Source of the DNA: Marispirochaeta sp.
Lineage (GTDB): Bacteria > Spirochaetota > Spirochaetia > JC444 > Marispirochaetaceae
Length of the DNA stretch: 64,000 nucleotides
NCBI RefSeq assembly: GCF_963668165.1
Contig: NZ_OY764214.1
Location: forward strand, 1-64,000
Direction of reading: 5' to 3'
Part shown: positions 8,034 through 16,351 of the stretch, piece by piece
Numbering within the stretch: the first letter of the stretch is position 1
How the letters are laid out: the number at the start of each line of letters is the position of its first letter
Position numbers and translations under genes: made by a program
Notes under the pieces: model-generated
What the model saw: only the letters and a program-made list of their open reading frames with translations
Told to the model about the DNA's origin: nothing
The model's database searches: none

Positions 8034-10721
8034 GTGAACTGGATAACGAAACATCCAAAGTTTGTGCTTACCATAATATTGATTGTAACTATCATTACCG
8101 GTCTGCTCATTCCTGGGATTGTCATTAATAACAGTGTGAGGGTCTTCTTTCCCGATGATCATCCCTCGAATTTGAAACTGGAGCAGCTTGACGAGACCTA
8201 CGGTAATCAAATACTGATGGTTGTCTCTCTGACTGCTGAAGAGAAGGGCATTCTGACCCCGGCGCTTATTAATCATGTTGAAGAGCTGGTGAAAGAAATA
8301 GAAACTTATGATTTTGTTGAGGATGTAAAGGCCCTGACAAATACGGACTATCCCGTGGGTACCGACGAAGGAATGGAGGTCGGTCCCCTCATCCCCAGCG
8401 ATTTCTCCGGAAGCGACAGGGAAATCGAAGAGATCCGCCGCAGGCTGATGGACTGGCCCCAGATGTACAGGCAAATGGTCTACAGTGATGACTTGAAGGC
8501 TACCCAGCTGATCATTTCAATTGACTATGATCATGAGGCCAAGGACCTGGATATCCTCTATTCCAAGGTCATATCCCTGATCAAGGAGAAAGGTCTTTCT
8601 GGTGTCGAGTATCGCCTGGCGGGACACCCGGTCATAACACAGCGGGCCAAGGCTTACATGTATCACGATCTTTTGTTCCTGATTCCAGTGGTCCTGGCGG
8701 TTATTCTGACGGTACTCTTTTTGGCCTTTAAAAAACCCCGGGCGACGCTGCTGCCGGTAATCAACGTCGCAATTGCAACCGTCTGGACCTTCGGGCTAAT
8801 GGCGCAGGCGGGAATCGAATTCACCATCATCACTACCTGTTTGCCGGTATTGTTGATAGCGGTGGGAAGCGCCTACGGCATCCATGTCCTTAATCACTAC
8901 TACGATGAACTTTTAGAGACGGGTTCCGAACTTGAACATTCTGAACTGGTCGCCCGGTCTGTTCGCAGGGTAACAAAGCCGGTGCTCATGGCAGGCGTTA
9001 CCACTATTGCGGGCTTTATGTCCATCGTAACCTCCCAGATTGTTCCCCTGCGGATGTTCGCGATTTTATCCTCTTTGGGAACTCTTTTCTCCCTGATTCT
9101 GGCAATGACCTTTATTCCGGCAATCCTGTGCCTGAAGCCTCCCAAAGATCATGCAAAGACGCGCGACTCCGGCCATGCAGCTGAAATGCGGGAGCGTTTC
9201 TATATAAAGCTTTTTAACTATCTGCGCAGCCGTAAACCGGCGCTTCTTCTGGGCACCATGATCATTATCGCTTTTTCGATCTACGGTCTGACACAGATCG
9301 ATATCGAGAGTTCGATGCTTGAGTACTTTCCAAAGCAGAGTACCATGAGGCAGCATAACGACTATATTGCAAAGACTTTTAGCGGTACCAATATCTTCAG
9401 TCTTGTCATCAAAGGAGAGGAGTCGGGAGATCTTACGAACCCCGAGATTCTGAAGGTCATGGATGACCTGAAAACCTACCTGATTGAGCATCATGAAAAG
9501 ATCGGCAAAATTATATCTTACTCGGATTTTATCCGACGGATGAACATGATAATGAACTACCCCCCTGCGGAGGTTCTGGCAGACGGCGACGTTGTCACGC
9601 CTGCGGAGACCTCGTCCTTCTCTAACGACGACGTAGAATTTGCGAGTTTCTTCGACGACGCTGAACCGGAGGAGGATGCCTCGTTCTCAAGTTTCTTTGA
9701 CGACGAAGAGTCCGGGACAGGGGCCGCGGGAGAGGTAGTTTCTTCTATAGATGAGCAATCTGAATCCCCCTATTTCTACAACCAGTATTCTCAGCAGATG
9801 ACGTACCGTGATTTCCTGGAACTGATAAGTGAAGCGGTCCTGGAGAAATCCGGAGCGGAGCTGAGCGCCGGTGAGCTGGTTGAGCTGATCCAGCGGCACT
9901 TCAACTATCGTGGAGCTGCATTCGACGAAATACCCTGCGATCCGGCCAAATATCCTGTGGAAACACGGGAGGAGCTTGCCAACCTGATCAGCCAGTACCT
10001 GCTGCTTTATTCGGGCTCACTGGATGAGTTCGCCGATGACGCACTTGAACCGACTGAGGCCTGCATGACGCTGCAAATGACCAATAACGCAACCGGACCT
10101 GTTGCCGAGGTTATCAAAGACGCTATGGCGTATGCGGAACGGAATTTTCCTGAAGGATATGTGCTTGAAGCGGGCGGTACCGCCGAAATGGAGCTGGCAT
10201 TGACCAGGATGGTTACCAGCTCACAGATAGTGAGTCTCGCCGTGGCTCTGGTCATTGTCTTCATCATCATAGCTCTGGCATTCCGCAGCATCCTGGCAGG
10301 TTTGATCGGCTGTGTTCCTTTGAGCATGGCGATTCTGATCAACTTTGGAATTATGGGGCTGACAGGGATCAACCTCGATATTGTTACATCCCTGATAGCC
10401 TCCATTGCCATCGGTATCGGCGTGGATTATACCATCCACCTCCTGACCAACTATCACGAGGAACGCCTGAAGAGCGACGACCTGCAGCAGGTGACCCGCA
10501 ATTCGCTGAAGCTCTCGGGACGGGCAATCCTGATCAATGCTTTCGCCGTGGGGCTGGGCTTTGCAGTGCTTCTCTTCTCGGGCTTTGTGGTACTGCGCTA
10601 CATCGGTCTCTTGGTGGCTGTTATCATGGGAACCTCCTCCCTTGCGGCGCTGGTTCTCCTGCCCATCATTCTCAATACCTTCCGTCCGGCCTTCATTTCC
10701 CGGAAGCCCGGTGAGAAGTAA
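8034..10721 (+). CDS. MMPL/RND-superfamily exporter
   Basis: An 895-aa inner-membrane protein of the predicted-exporter branch of the RND superfamily (two MMPL domains, about 12 membrane segments). One segment opens the protein (about 11-31), a first set covers about residues 205-370, another single segment lies near 395-420 and a second set near 725-880. Each half has a large periplasmic loop. The second loop holds an acidic insert with a repeated SFFDD motif (about residues 525-560). The start is GTG after CAGGAG. It heads an operon with a LolA-like protein and an outer-membrane barrel, an arrangement that suggests transport of a lipid or other hydrophobic compound across the envelope. The substrate cannot be read from the sequence. 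Confidence 0.88.
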   Translation: MNWITKHPKFVLTIILIVTIITGLLIPGIVINNSVRVFFPDDHPSNLKLEQLDETYGNQILMVVSLTAEEKGILTPALINHVEELVKEIETYDFVEDVKALTNTDYPVGTDEGMEVGPLIPSDFSGSDREIEEIRRRLMDWPQMYRQMVYSDDLKATQLIISIDYDHEAKDLDILYSKVISLIKEKGLSGVEYRLAGHPVITQRAKAYMYHDLLFLIPVVLAVILTVLFLAFKKPRATLLPVINVAIATVWTFGLMAQAGIEFTIITTCLPVLLIAVGSAYGIHVLNHYYDELLETGSELEHSELVARSVRRVTKPVLMAGVTTIAGFMSIVTSQIVPLRMFAILSSLGTLFSLILAMTFIPAILCLKPPKDHAKTRDSGHAAEMRERFYIKLFNYLRSRKPALLLGTMIIIAFSIYGLTQIDIESSMLEYFPKQSTMRQHNDYIAKTFSGTNIFSLVIKGEESGDLTNPEILKVMDDLKTYLIEHHEKIGKIISYSDFIRRMNMIMNYPPAEVLADGDVVTPAETSSFSNDDVEFASFFDDAEPEEDASFSSFFDDEESGTGAAGEVVSSIDEQSESPYFYNQYSQQMTYRDFLELISEAVLEKSGAELSAGELVELIQRHFNYRGAAFDEIPCDPAKYPVETREELANLISQYLLLYSGSLDEFADDALEPTEACMTLQMTNNATGPVAEVIKDAMAYAERNFPEGYVLEAGGTAEMELALTRMVTSSQIVSLAVALVIVFIIIALAFRSILAGLIGCVPLSMAILINFGIMGLTGINLDIVTSLIASIAIGIGVDYTIHLLTNYHEERLKSDDLQQVTRNSLKLSGRAILINAFAVGLGFAVLLFSGFVVLRYIGLLVAVIMGTSSLAALVLLPIILNTFRPAFISRKPGEK

Positions 10722-10754
10722 TATCATAGCAACAATAGTTTTAGGAGCAAACAG

Positions 10755-11525
10755 ATGATCAAACGAATTGTATTTCTGCTAATGGCGGTAATGATCCCCT
10801 TGAGTCTCTTTGGGCTGGACGGCACCGAGATCGCCCAGCGGGCTCACGACATCGAAGACGGCGAAACGAGCCACAACGCGGTTCAGATGGACCTGATCGA
10901 AAGCAATGGCGAGGTAAAAAGACGGCTGATCGAGGCGTGGGGCAGGGACGAGGGCGAATTGACCTCCATGGTGATGGTCTTCCGCAGTCCAGCCTCGGTC
11001 AAGGATACCCGCTACCTGCAGGTTGAGAACGATGGCCGGGACGACGACAAATGGATCTACCTTCCTGCCCTGAAGCGGGTGCGCCGGATTGCATCCTCCG
11101 AAGGTGACAAGTCCTTTATGGGCTCCGACGCGACCTATGACGATATGGAGACCCGGGATGTAGAACGGGACTATCACGAGCTCCTTCGGGAGGAGCGCTT
11201 CGCCGACTGGGACTGCTATGTGGTCAAAGCCTGGGCAAAGGATCCTGCCGACAGTCAGTACGCCTACCGGGTTACCTGGTTCGATAAAGCGAGCTTTGTT
11301 CCGGTGAAAGTTGAAATGTACGATAAACAGGAAGAGCTTCTGAAAATACTTACCGTCGAGGAGCTTGAGAGGGTCCAGGGCTACTGGACGCCCATGCAGA
11401 CACTGATGGAGAACGTCCAGACCGGCCACTCCACCCGGCTTATCATCAAGCAGATCGTCTACGACGAGCCCCTGCCGGAAGCCCTTTTCTCGACCGCCTT
11501 CCTGGAGACCGGCCGGGTCCGCTAG
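10755..11525 (+). CDS. outer membrane lipoprotein-sorting (LolA-like) protein
   Basis: A 256-aa secreted protein with a signal peptide (MIKRIVFLLMAVMIPLSLFG) and the fold signature of LolA/LolB-like proteins, which carry lipidated or hydrophobic ligands through the periplasm. Typical segments are DDKWIYLPALKRVRRIASSE, then SFMGSDATYDDMETRD, and a C-terminal TLMENVQTGHSTRLII. This type is regularly found beside MMPL/RND exporters and DUF1302-like barrels. It begins 33 bases after the exporter, behind AGGAG, and ends 8 bases before the next gene. Confidence 0.85.
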   Translation: MIKRIVFLLMAVMIPLSLFGLDGTEIAQRAHDIEDGETSHNAVQMDLIESNGEVKRRLIEAWGRDEGELTSMVMVFRSPASVKDTRYLQVENDGRDDDKWIYLPALKRVRRIASSEGDKSFMGSDATYDDMETRDVERDYHELLREERFADWDCYVVKAWAKDPADSQYAYRVTWFDKASFVPVKVEMYDKQEELLKILTVEELERVQGYWTPMQTLMENVQTGHSTRLIIKQIVYDEPLPEALFSTAFLETGRVR

Positions 11526-11533
11526 GAGGCAGC

Positions 11534-12928
11534 ATGAATCGCAGTCATACGTCTTTTATTTTGGTTTTAATGCTGCTGCCGGCTCTGCCGGCGGCGGCCG
11601 ATGATTTCAGCTTCGACGATCTGGAAGGGTTTGCAGAGGATGGCGCTACGGCCAGCGCCCTGAAGATAGACGGGGAGCTGATCTACCGCACCCGGGCCTA
11701 TGTCAGCGACGAGGCCCTGGATGACGCGGGGGATCTCGATGCCGGAGGTGACCGCCTGGAGGCGCTGCCTCAGGCGCGGCTTAAATTCAGCTACGCCGCG
11801 GAGAAGGCCGATATCTTCGTCAACCTGAATGCCGACCGGGATAAACTTGCCGATAATCCGGAGAAACTCCTGGACGAAGCCTACTTCCGTTACTATGGAG
11901 CAGGCTGCGAGCTCGAGGCCGGTCTGATGAAGGCAGTCTGGGGCAAGGGCGACCAGCTGCACGTGGTCGACTTTTTAAATGCAGACGACCTCTCCGATGC
12001 GATAAATCCCGACTACATCGAACGTCGTCTCGCGAGCCCGATGATCAAACTGAACCTCTATCCGGGACAGAGCGGAAAGCTGGAGCTTGTCTACCTGCCG
12101 ACCCTGACCGCGGCCGAGATACCGACCGAAGGCCCCTGGGCGCCGCGGGATGCACTCACTCTGGTAGCGGCGGCGGAGAACTATGTCGATAACGCAGGTC
12201 TTTCAGCGTCGCAGCTGGCTGATTATATGGATACGGACGCCCTTTATCCCGACACGGATACCCTGGACTACTCTCAAGGGGCGCTGCGTTACACAGACAC
12301 CGCCGGGGCCCTCGACTGGGGGATAAGCTACTACTGCGGATTCCATAAACAGCCCTCGGTGAAGGTGAGTATGTCTTCACCGACGGTTGTGAGCGACATC
12401 GAACTCTCCTACGACCGGATGAACGCATTTGGCCTGGAGGCAGGAGGCGTCTTCGGCGGTTTCAACATGCGGGGAGAAGCGGCATACCTCATGACTGAAG
12501 ATACCGACGGGGACGATCCGTATGTGCATAACAACAGCATCGGCTATCTGGCCGGCTTCGACCGGGATCTGCCTTTCAGCAACCTCAACCTTAACCTGCA
12601 GTACACGGGAAATCTGGTGCTGAAGGACGGCGAGATAAGTCAGCCGGACGATGTGGACTATGATCCCGATGACCGCTACTTCCGGCAGCGGATGATCGTG
12701 AAGCTGACCGACTCCTACGCCCACGAGACGATCGATCTGGAGCTCAAAGGGATCTACACCTTCGAGGACCGGGACTACCTGATCGCCCCGGGAATTGTAT
12801 TCAAGCCGGCGGACAACTTCGAGGTTAATATTGAAGCAGGCTTCTACGGCGGGGAAGACGATTACACCGAGCTGGCCCAGTACGACGAGGCAGATTACTT
12901 CGAACTGGGATTCACCTACGTTTTCTGA
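11534..12928 (+). CDS. outer membrane beta-barrel protein (DUF1302-like)
   Basis: A 464-aa protein with a cleavable signal peptide ending near LPAAADDFSF, followed by alternating hydrophobic and polar residues typical of beta-barrel strands. The last residues YFELGFTYVF end in phenylalanine, as expected for insertion by the BAM complex. It is rich in Asp, Tyr and Gly. The neighbourhood (exporter, LolA-like carrier) points to an outer-membrane partner of that module. The family name is an inference from overall look and context rather than from a diagnostic motif. Confidence 0.7.
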   Translation: MNRSHTSFILVLMLLPALPAAADDFSFDDLEGFAEDGATASALKIDGELIYRTRAYVSDEALDDAGDLDAGGDRLEALPQARLKFSYAAEKADIFVNLNADRDKLADNPEKLLDEAYFRYYGAGCELEAGLMKAVWGKGDQLHVVDFLNADDLSDAINPDYIERRLASPMIKLNLYPGQSGKLELVYLPTLTAAEIPTEGPWAPRDALTLVAAAENYVDNAGLSASQLADYMDTDALYPDTDTLDYSQGALRYTDTAGALDWGISYYCGFHKQPSVKVSMSSPTVVSDIELSYDRMNAFGLEAGGVFGGFNMRGEAAYLMTEDTDGDDPYVHNNSIGYLAGFDRDLPFSNLNLNLQYTGNLVLKDGEISQPDDVDYDPDDRYFRQRMIVKLTDSYAHETIDLELKGIYTFEDRDYLIAPGIVFKPADNFEVNIEAGFYGGEDDYTELAQYDEADYFELGFTYVF

Positions 12929-12936
12929 TACCTCAT

Positions 12937-12988
12937 AGTGTCCGGCGTTTTCCTTTCATACCTTCTGAAGGCGGAGGCGCCGGACTCT
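12937..12988. terminator. possible bidirectional terminator between convergent genes
   Basis: AGTGTCCGGCG pairs with CGCCGGACTCT (10 of 11 positions) around a 30-base loop that holds a smaller CCTTC-T-GAAGG hairpin. It lies exactly between the end of the outer-membrane barrel gene and the end of the DUF4954 gene. There is no good T run on either side, so factor-independent termination is uncertain. Confidence 0.35.
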
Positions 12989-15019
12989 TTAGTGTAAACC
13001 CCGCCGTACGGCGCGAAAGCGTTTAACCAATCCACGGCTCTCCTCGTGGATGCTTTGTACAAACTCATTTTCGTCTATCGTTCCCTGAACCGCGGCTCTC
13101 TCGGCGTCGCTCCGGAAGCTCAAAGCCTTAAAGGAATCGGTCAGGTCCTTGTTTCTGTTTTCATGAACCCTTCTGGCGATCATTCCTTGAATTCGCTCGG
13201 CTTCGCTGAAAAGCTGCTGCAAGGCTTTGGTGTCCGGCCGTTTTCCTTCCAGCCAGCAGAAATGGGCGTAGGCGTTCTGTATTTTTTCTGCCGGGTATTC
13301 GTCCCTCCATTGTGCGTATCGCCGGTGAATTGCTGACCAGTCGGTAATAGCTCTTCGACGGATGTTCTCCCGCAGCAGCTCCACTTTCTGCTCCGGAACC
13401 AGCTGCCCGCCCATATTCGTCCATGTCCCCGCAGCAGCTGCATCCGGATAATCTGCGAGATCCTTAATCAGCTCGATTCCCCTTCTTTCGAATTCGGAAA
13501 CCAGGGTGAGGGCGATATGATAGATAAGCATTTCCCGGTAAGCCCGGCGGGCTTTATCGGCTTTCTGTATGTGCACAACCCGTGATGAGCGCTCGACCAC
13601 ACCCTGTGGAGCTTCTATGTATGCGGCCAAACCCGTGGGATCCCACAGGTCAAGCATTTCAAGTGCGATTTTGATTTCCCCCGCCGTATCGGGAGCAAGA
13701 AAATCGAATTCCACCGACTGCACCGGATCTTTTCGCTTGTCCCGGGTACTGAATTTCCGGGAGTTTCGGACCAGGGCGTACATGTTGTAAATCCACCAGA
13801 AGGCTGGGATGATCTCCAGGCCGCCGTCGTGCTCGTTATTGCTTACCAGCGAAAAGGGAAGGGAAATATCGAGTTCCGCCGGGTAACTCCCCTTGGCAAT
13901 CAGGGTAAAAGAGGTAAACCTGGATGGGTGTTTTAAGCTGACATTCAGTCCCGGCCAGAAGCCCCGGGCCGCGTGGAGTTCATTGTCCGCGCTCCGGCTG
14001 TTGTGGTTGGAGCCGATGGTTGCCCCCGCTGCTATGTTGCTCTGCCCCATGATAAGAGAGGCGATCAGAAAGGAGTTGTTGTGGTGCTGCTCATGAAAGG
14101 GAAAAATCAGGCTGTTGGAGACTTCGCCGCAGGCGATGGTTGAGTTATCTCCTGCAAAGGTATGCGTAAAGCGGACGCCCCTTGTTAGAACGGCATGTGA
14201 GGCCAGGACAAAATCTTCGGCCAGAGCCCCGTCAAGAACCCGGCAGCCGGGACCCACAATCCCCCGGCGCAGAATGGTCCCCGGACCGATTATACTGGGC
14301 TGCTCACGGGAGGAATCAATGGAAAGCTCCTCCAGGCAATCCGCCGCGTCAATGCGGCAGTAAGCCCCAGTGCGTACATTACGCACACTGCGGCAGCCCT
14401 GTATGATGCTGCCTTCGCCGATATCTCCCCAGTTGCCACTGCTGCGGAAGGATCTGTCGGTAATCTCTTCCAGGCACCGCATCAGCGCGGAATCGTCCCG
14501 ATAGCGCGCCCAGAGATAAGCGTCTCCCGCGGTCATTCCCGGGAAGGGCGGAACCCTGCGGTCTCCGGCTTCGTTGATCAGGGACATCCGCGACCGGGAG
14601 GATTCCGGTTCTCCCGGATTCCGTATACCGCAGCCGAATTTTGCCCCCGGGCTTGTGTAGATTTCCTGAATATCCGAAAGGATGCATCCGGCAGCAATCT
14701 TGTAACCCGCGCAGTACGCTACGTTTCTGATTACCGTCTGCTCCCCGATAACGCAGTCGCGAATCTCACTGTTGCAGATCCCTGTGTGCAGCACCTTTCC
14801 GTCATGGTTCCGTTCGGCAGGCTCCGTACTATGCAATCTGATCCGGCCGCTGAAGGAGGAGTTACGAATGACGTCGGGGAAAAAGGGCTCGGCCACCAGC
14901 AGGGTGTCCCAGTTTTCCGCCCTGTTGCCGTTGGCAACGAGTTGTTCCCGTTCCGCGGGGCTTAATGGTCTGAAGTCCGGGGAAGGGTTCTCCCGGTGTT
15001 GCGCCGTATCTGTGTTCAT
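12989..15019 (-). CDS. DUF4954 family protein (left-handed beta-helix type)
   Basis: A 676-aa protein whose first half consists of imperfect hexapeptide-like repeats (CNSEIRDCVIGEQTVIRNVA, IIGPGTILRRGIVGPGCRVL), the pattern of left-handed beta-helix proteins such as nucleotidyl- and acyltransferases. The second half is mostly helical. It matches what is known as DUF4954, found in spirochaetes and Bacteroidetes, with no established function. It is the last gene of the NusG-headed operon, starting 5 bases after the FAD-subunit gene. Given the sugar dehydratase and aminotransferase upstream, a role in acylating or activating a sugar is possible but unproven. Confidence 0.8.
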   Translation of the reverse strand: MNTDTAQHRENPSPDFRPLSPAEREQLVANGNRAENWDTLLVAEPFFPDVIRNSSFSGRIRLHSTEPAERNHDGKVLHTGICNSEIRDCVIGEQTVIRNVAYCAGYKIAAGCILSDIQEIYTSPGAKFGCGIRNPGEPESSRSRMSLINEAGDRRVPPFPGMTAGDAYLWARYRDDSALMRCLEEITDRSFRSSGNWGDIGEGSIIQGCRSVRNVRTGAYCRIDAADCLEELSIDSSREQPSIIGPGTILRRGIVGPGCRVLDGALAEDFVLASHAVLTRGVRFTHTFAGDNSTIACGEVSNSLIFPFHEQHHNNSFLIASLIMGQSNIAAGATIGSNHNSRSADNELHAARGFWPGLNVSLKHPSRFTSFTLIAKGSYPAELDISLPFSLVSNNEHDGGLEIIPAFWWIYNMYALVRNSRKFSTRDKRKDPVQSVEFDFLAPDTAGEIKIALEMLDLWDPTGLAAYIEAPQGVVERSSRVVHIQKADKARRAYREMLIYHIALTLVSEFERRGIELIKDLADYPDAAAAGTWTNMGGQLVPEQKVELLRENIRRRAITDWSAIHRRYAQWRDEYPAEKIQNAYAHFCWLEGKRPDTKALQQLFSEAERIQGMIARRVHENRNKDLTDSFKALSFRSDAERAAVQGTIDENEFVQSIHEESRGLVKRFRAVRRGLH

Positions 15020-15024
15020 CTGTT

Positions 15025-15882
15025 CTACTCCGAATCGTTCAGGATCTGGAGAAACCAGTTCAGACTGCGCCGGATACGATGAATATGGAAATTGTCCATC
15101 TCCGGGTGGTTACGCTCAATCTGTTGTTGCAGCATCCGTCCCATTTCGAGCCTGTCCGCCGGCGGGATCGGCAGTTTCCGGCCGATAAGCTCGGCTTCCA
15201 TAATCCGGGTGCGGATTATTCGGCGGTTTCCGATGCAGAAACTGGTCCGCAGATCGCTGATTACATCCTTCTGCTTGCTGACAATCCCGCAGAAGATGAA
15301 ATGCTCCGGTGTGAAGAGCCGTTCCTGCTGGCGGAACTCCTCCACATCCCAGTCCATAAAAGGAATACGGATCCTGGTCACCAGTTCCCCCGGTCCGAGG
15401 ACTGGTCCCTCGTCTCCGGTAATAAAGCGGTTCAGGTTAATCCATCTGGTTTCGCCTGCACGGCGCAGTTCCAGGCGTACATCCAAAAGCAGGAGAACCG
15501 GATAGGTAGAAAGTCGGTGGTTCCGGGCACAGATGTTTCCCCCCAGGGTCGCGTGATTGCGGACAGCTGTATTACCAATGGCTTTGAGTGCAGCAAACAG
15601 GGCCCTGGGCATTACATGCCGGCCGGTATTGATGATTTTACTTATGGATACGGCAGGACCTATCTCCATGTAGCGTTCGGTGCGGCTGATTTGCGACAGT
15701 TCGGAAACATGACCCAGGTCGATCAGTTCACCGCCGAAGCGTTCCCTCGGACCTTTGCGTAAAAAAAGGTAGGTTCCCCCGGCAAAGGGTACGGCTTTGG
15801 GATGATCCCTGTAATAGGAGAGCAGATCCTGCAGGTTTGTCGGAGAGAAGACCTTGGTATGTCCCTGCTTTTCAACTGACAC
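15025..15882 (-). CDS. xanthine dehydrogenase-like FAD-binding subunit
   Basis: A 285-aa FAD-binding protein of the molybdopterin dehydrogenase family (XdhB/CoxM type). The two pyrophosphate-binding loops are visible as PFAGGTYLFLRKG (about residues 35-47) and ATLGGNICARN (about 114-124). The C-terminal CO-dehydrogenase flavoprotein domain follows. The start overlaps the 2Fe-2S gene by 11 bases, so translation is coupled. In a normal complex it would pass electrons from the 2Fe-2S clusters to NAD or another acceptor. Confidence 0.87.
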   Translation of the reverse strand: MSVEKQGHTKVFSPTNLQDLLSYYRDHPKAVPFAGGTYLFLRKGPRERFGGELIDLGHVSELSQISRTERYMEIGPAVSISKIINTGRHVMPRALFAALKAIGNTAVRNHATLGGNICARNHRLSTYPVLLLLDVRLELRRAGETRWINLNRFITGDEGPVLGPGELVTRIRIPFMDWDVEEFRQQERLFTPEHFIFCGIVSKQKDVISDLRTSFCIGNRRIIRTRIMEAELIGRKLPIPPADRLEMGRMLQQQIERNHPEMDNFHIHRIRRSLNWFLQILNDSE

Positions 15883-16351
15883 GATGTCGGTTCCTCCGCA
15901 GCCGGCCGGCGTACTGTACGGATTTTAAATAGGTGCGAAAATCGGTACAGCGGCATTTTACCGCCCTGTAATACTCGGCGATCTCCTCTTCACCGGGGTT
16001 TGGCGTTATCTCCAGCAGGGCATGAGTTGTGAGGATTCTGCCTGCGGCGCAAAAGCGGCAAGGGGAGAGTCCGGCTTCCCGAAAGCCGGCAAGAACCTCC
16101 TTGTATCCGTGCTGTTTTGCAAACCCCTCTATGGTAGTAACCCGCATTCCCCGGACCCTGAAGAGGGGGGTCATGCAGGCGTGGAAGATCTCTCCGTTGA
16201 TTAGAACAATGCAGGAGCCGCACTCTCCGGAATAACAGCTTGCATGGGTCCCGATAAGGTGATACTGCTCCCGCAAAACGTCGATCAGCCTCGTGTCGGC
16301 CTCGGCGTCAATGGTTTCGGAATTGCCGTTGAGAATAAACTGGATCCTCAT
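15872..16351 (-). CDS. xanthine dehydrogenase-like 2Fe-2S subunit
   Basis: A 159-aa protein with the two-domain layout of the small subunit of molybdenum hydroxylases. The plant-type cluster ligands are in CYSGECGSC followed by HACM (about residues 39-60). The second, helical cluster domain has PCRFCAAGRI and KCRCTDFRTY in place of the usual CGFCTPGM and CRCTGY. All eight cysteines appear to be kept. It overlaps the large subunit by 4 bases (ATGA). Confidence 0.88.
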   Translation of the reverse strand: MRIQFILNGNSETIDAEADTRLIDVLREQYHLIGTHASCYSGECGSCIVLINGEIFHACMTPLFRVRGMRVTTIEGFAKQHGYKEVLAGFREAGLSPCRFCAAGRILTTHALLEITPNPGEEEIAEYYRAVKCRCTDFRTYLKSVQYAGRLRRNRHRVS

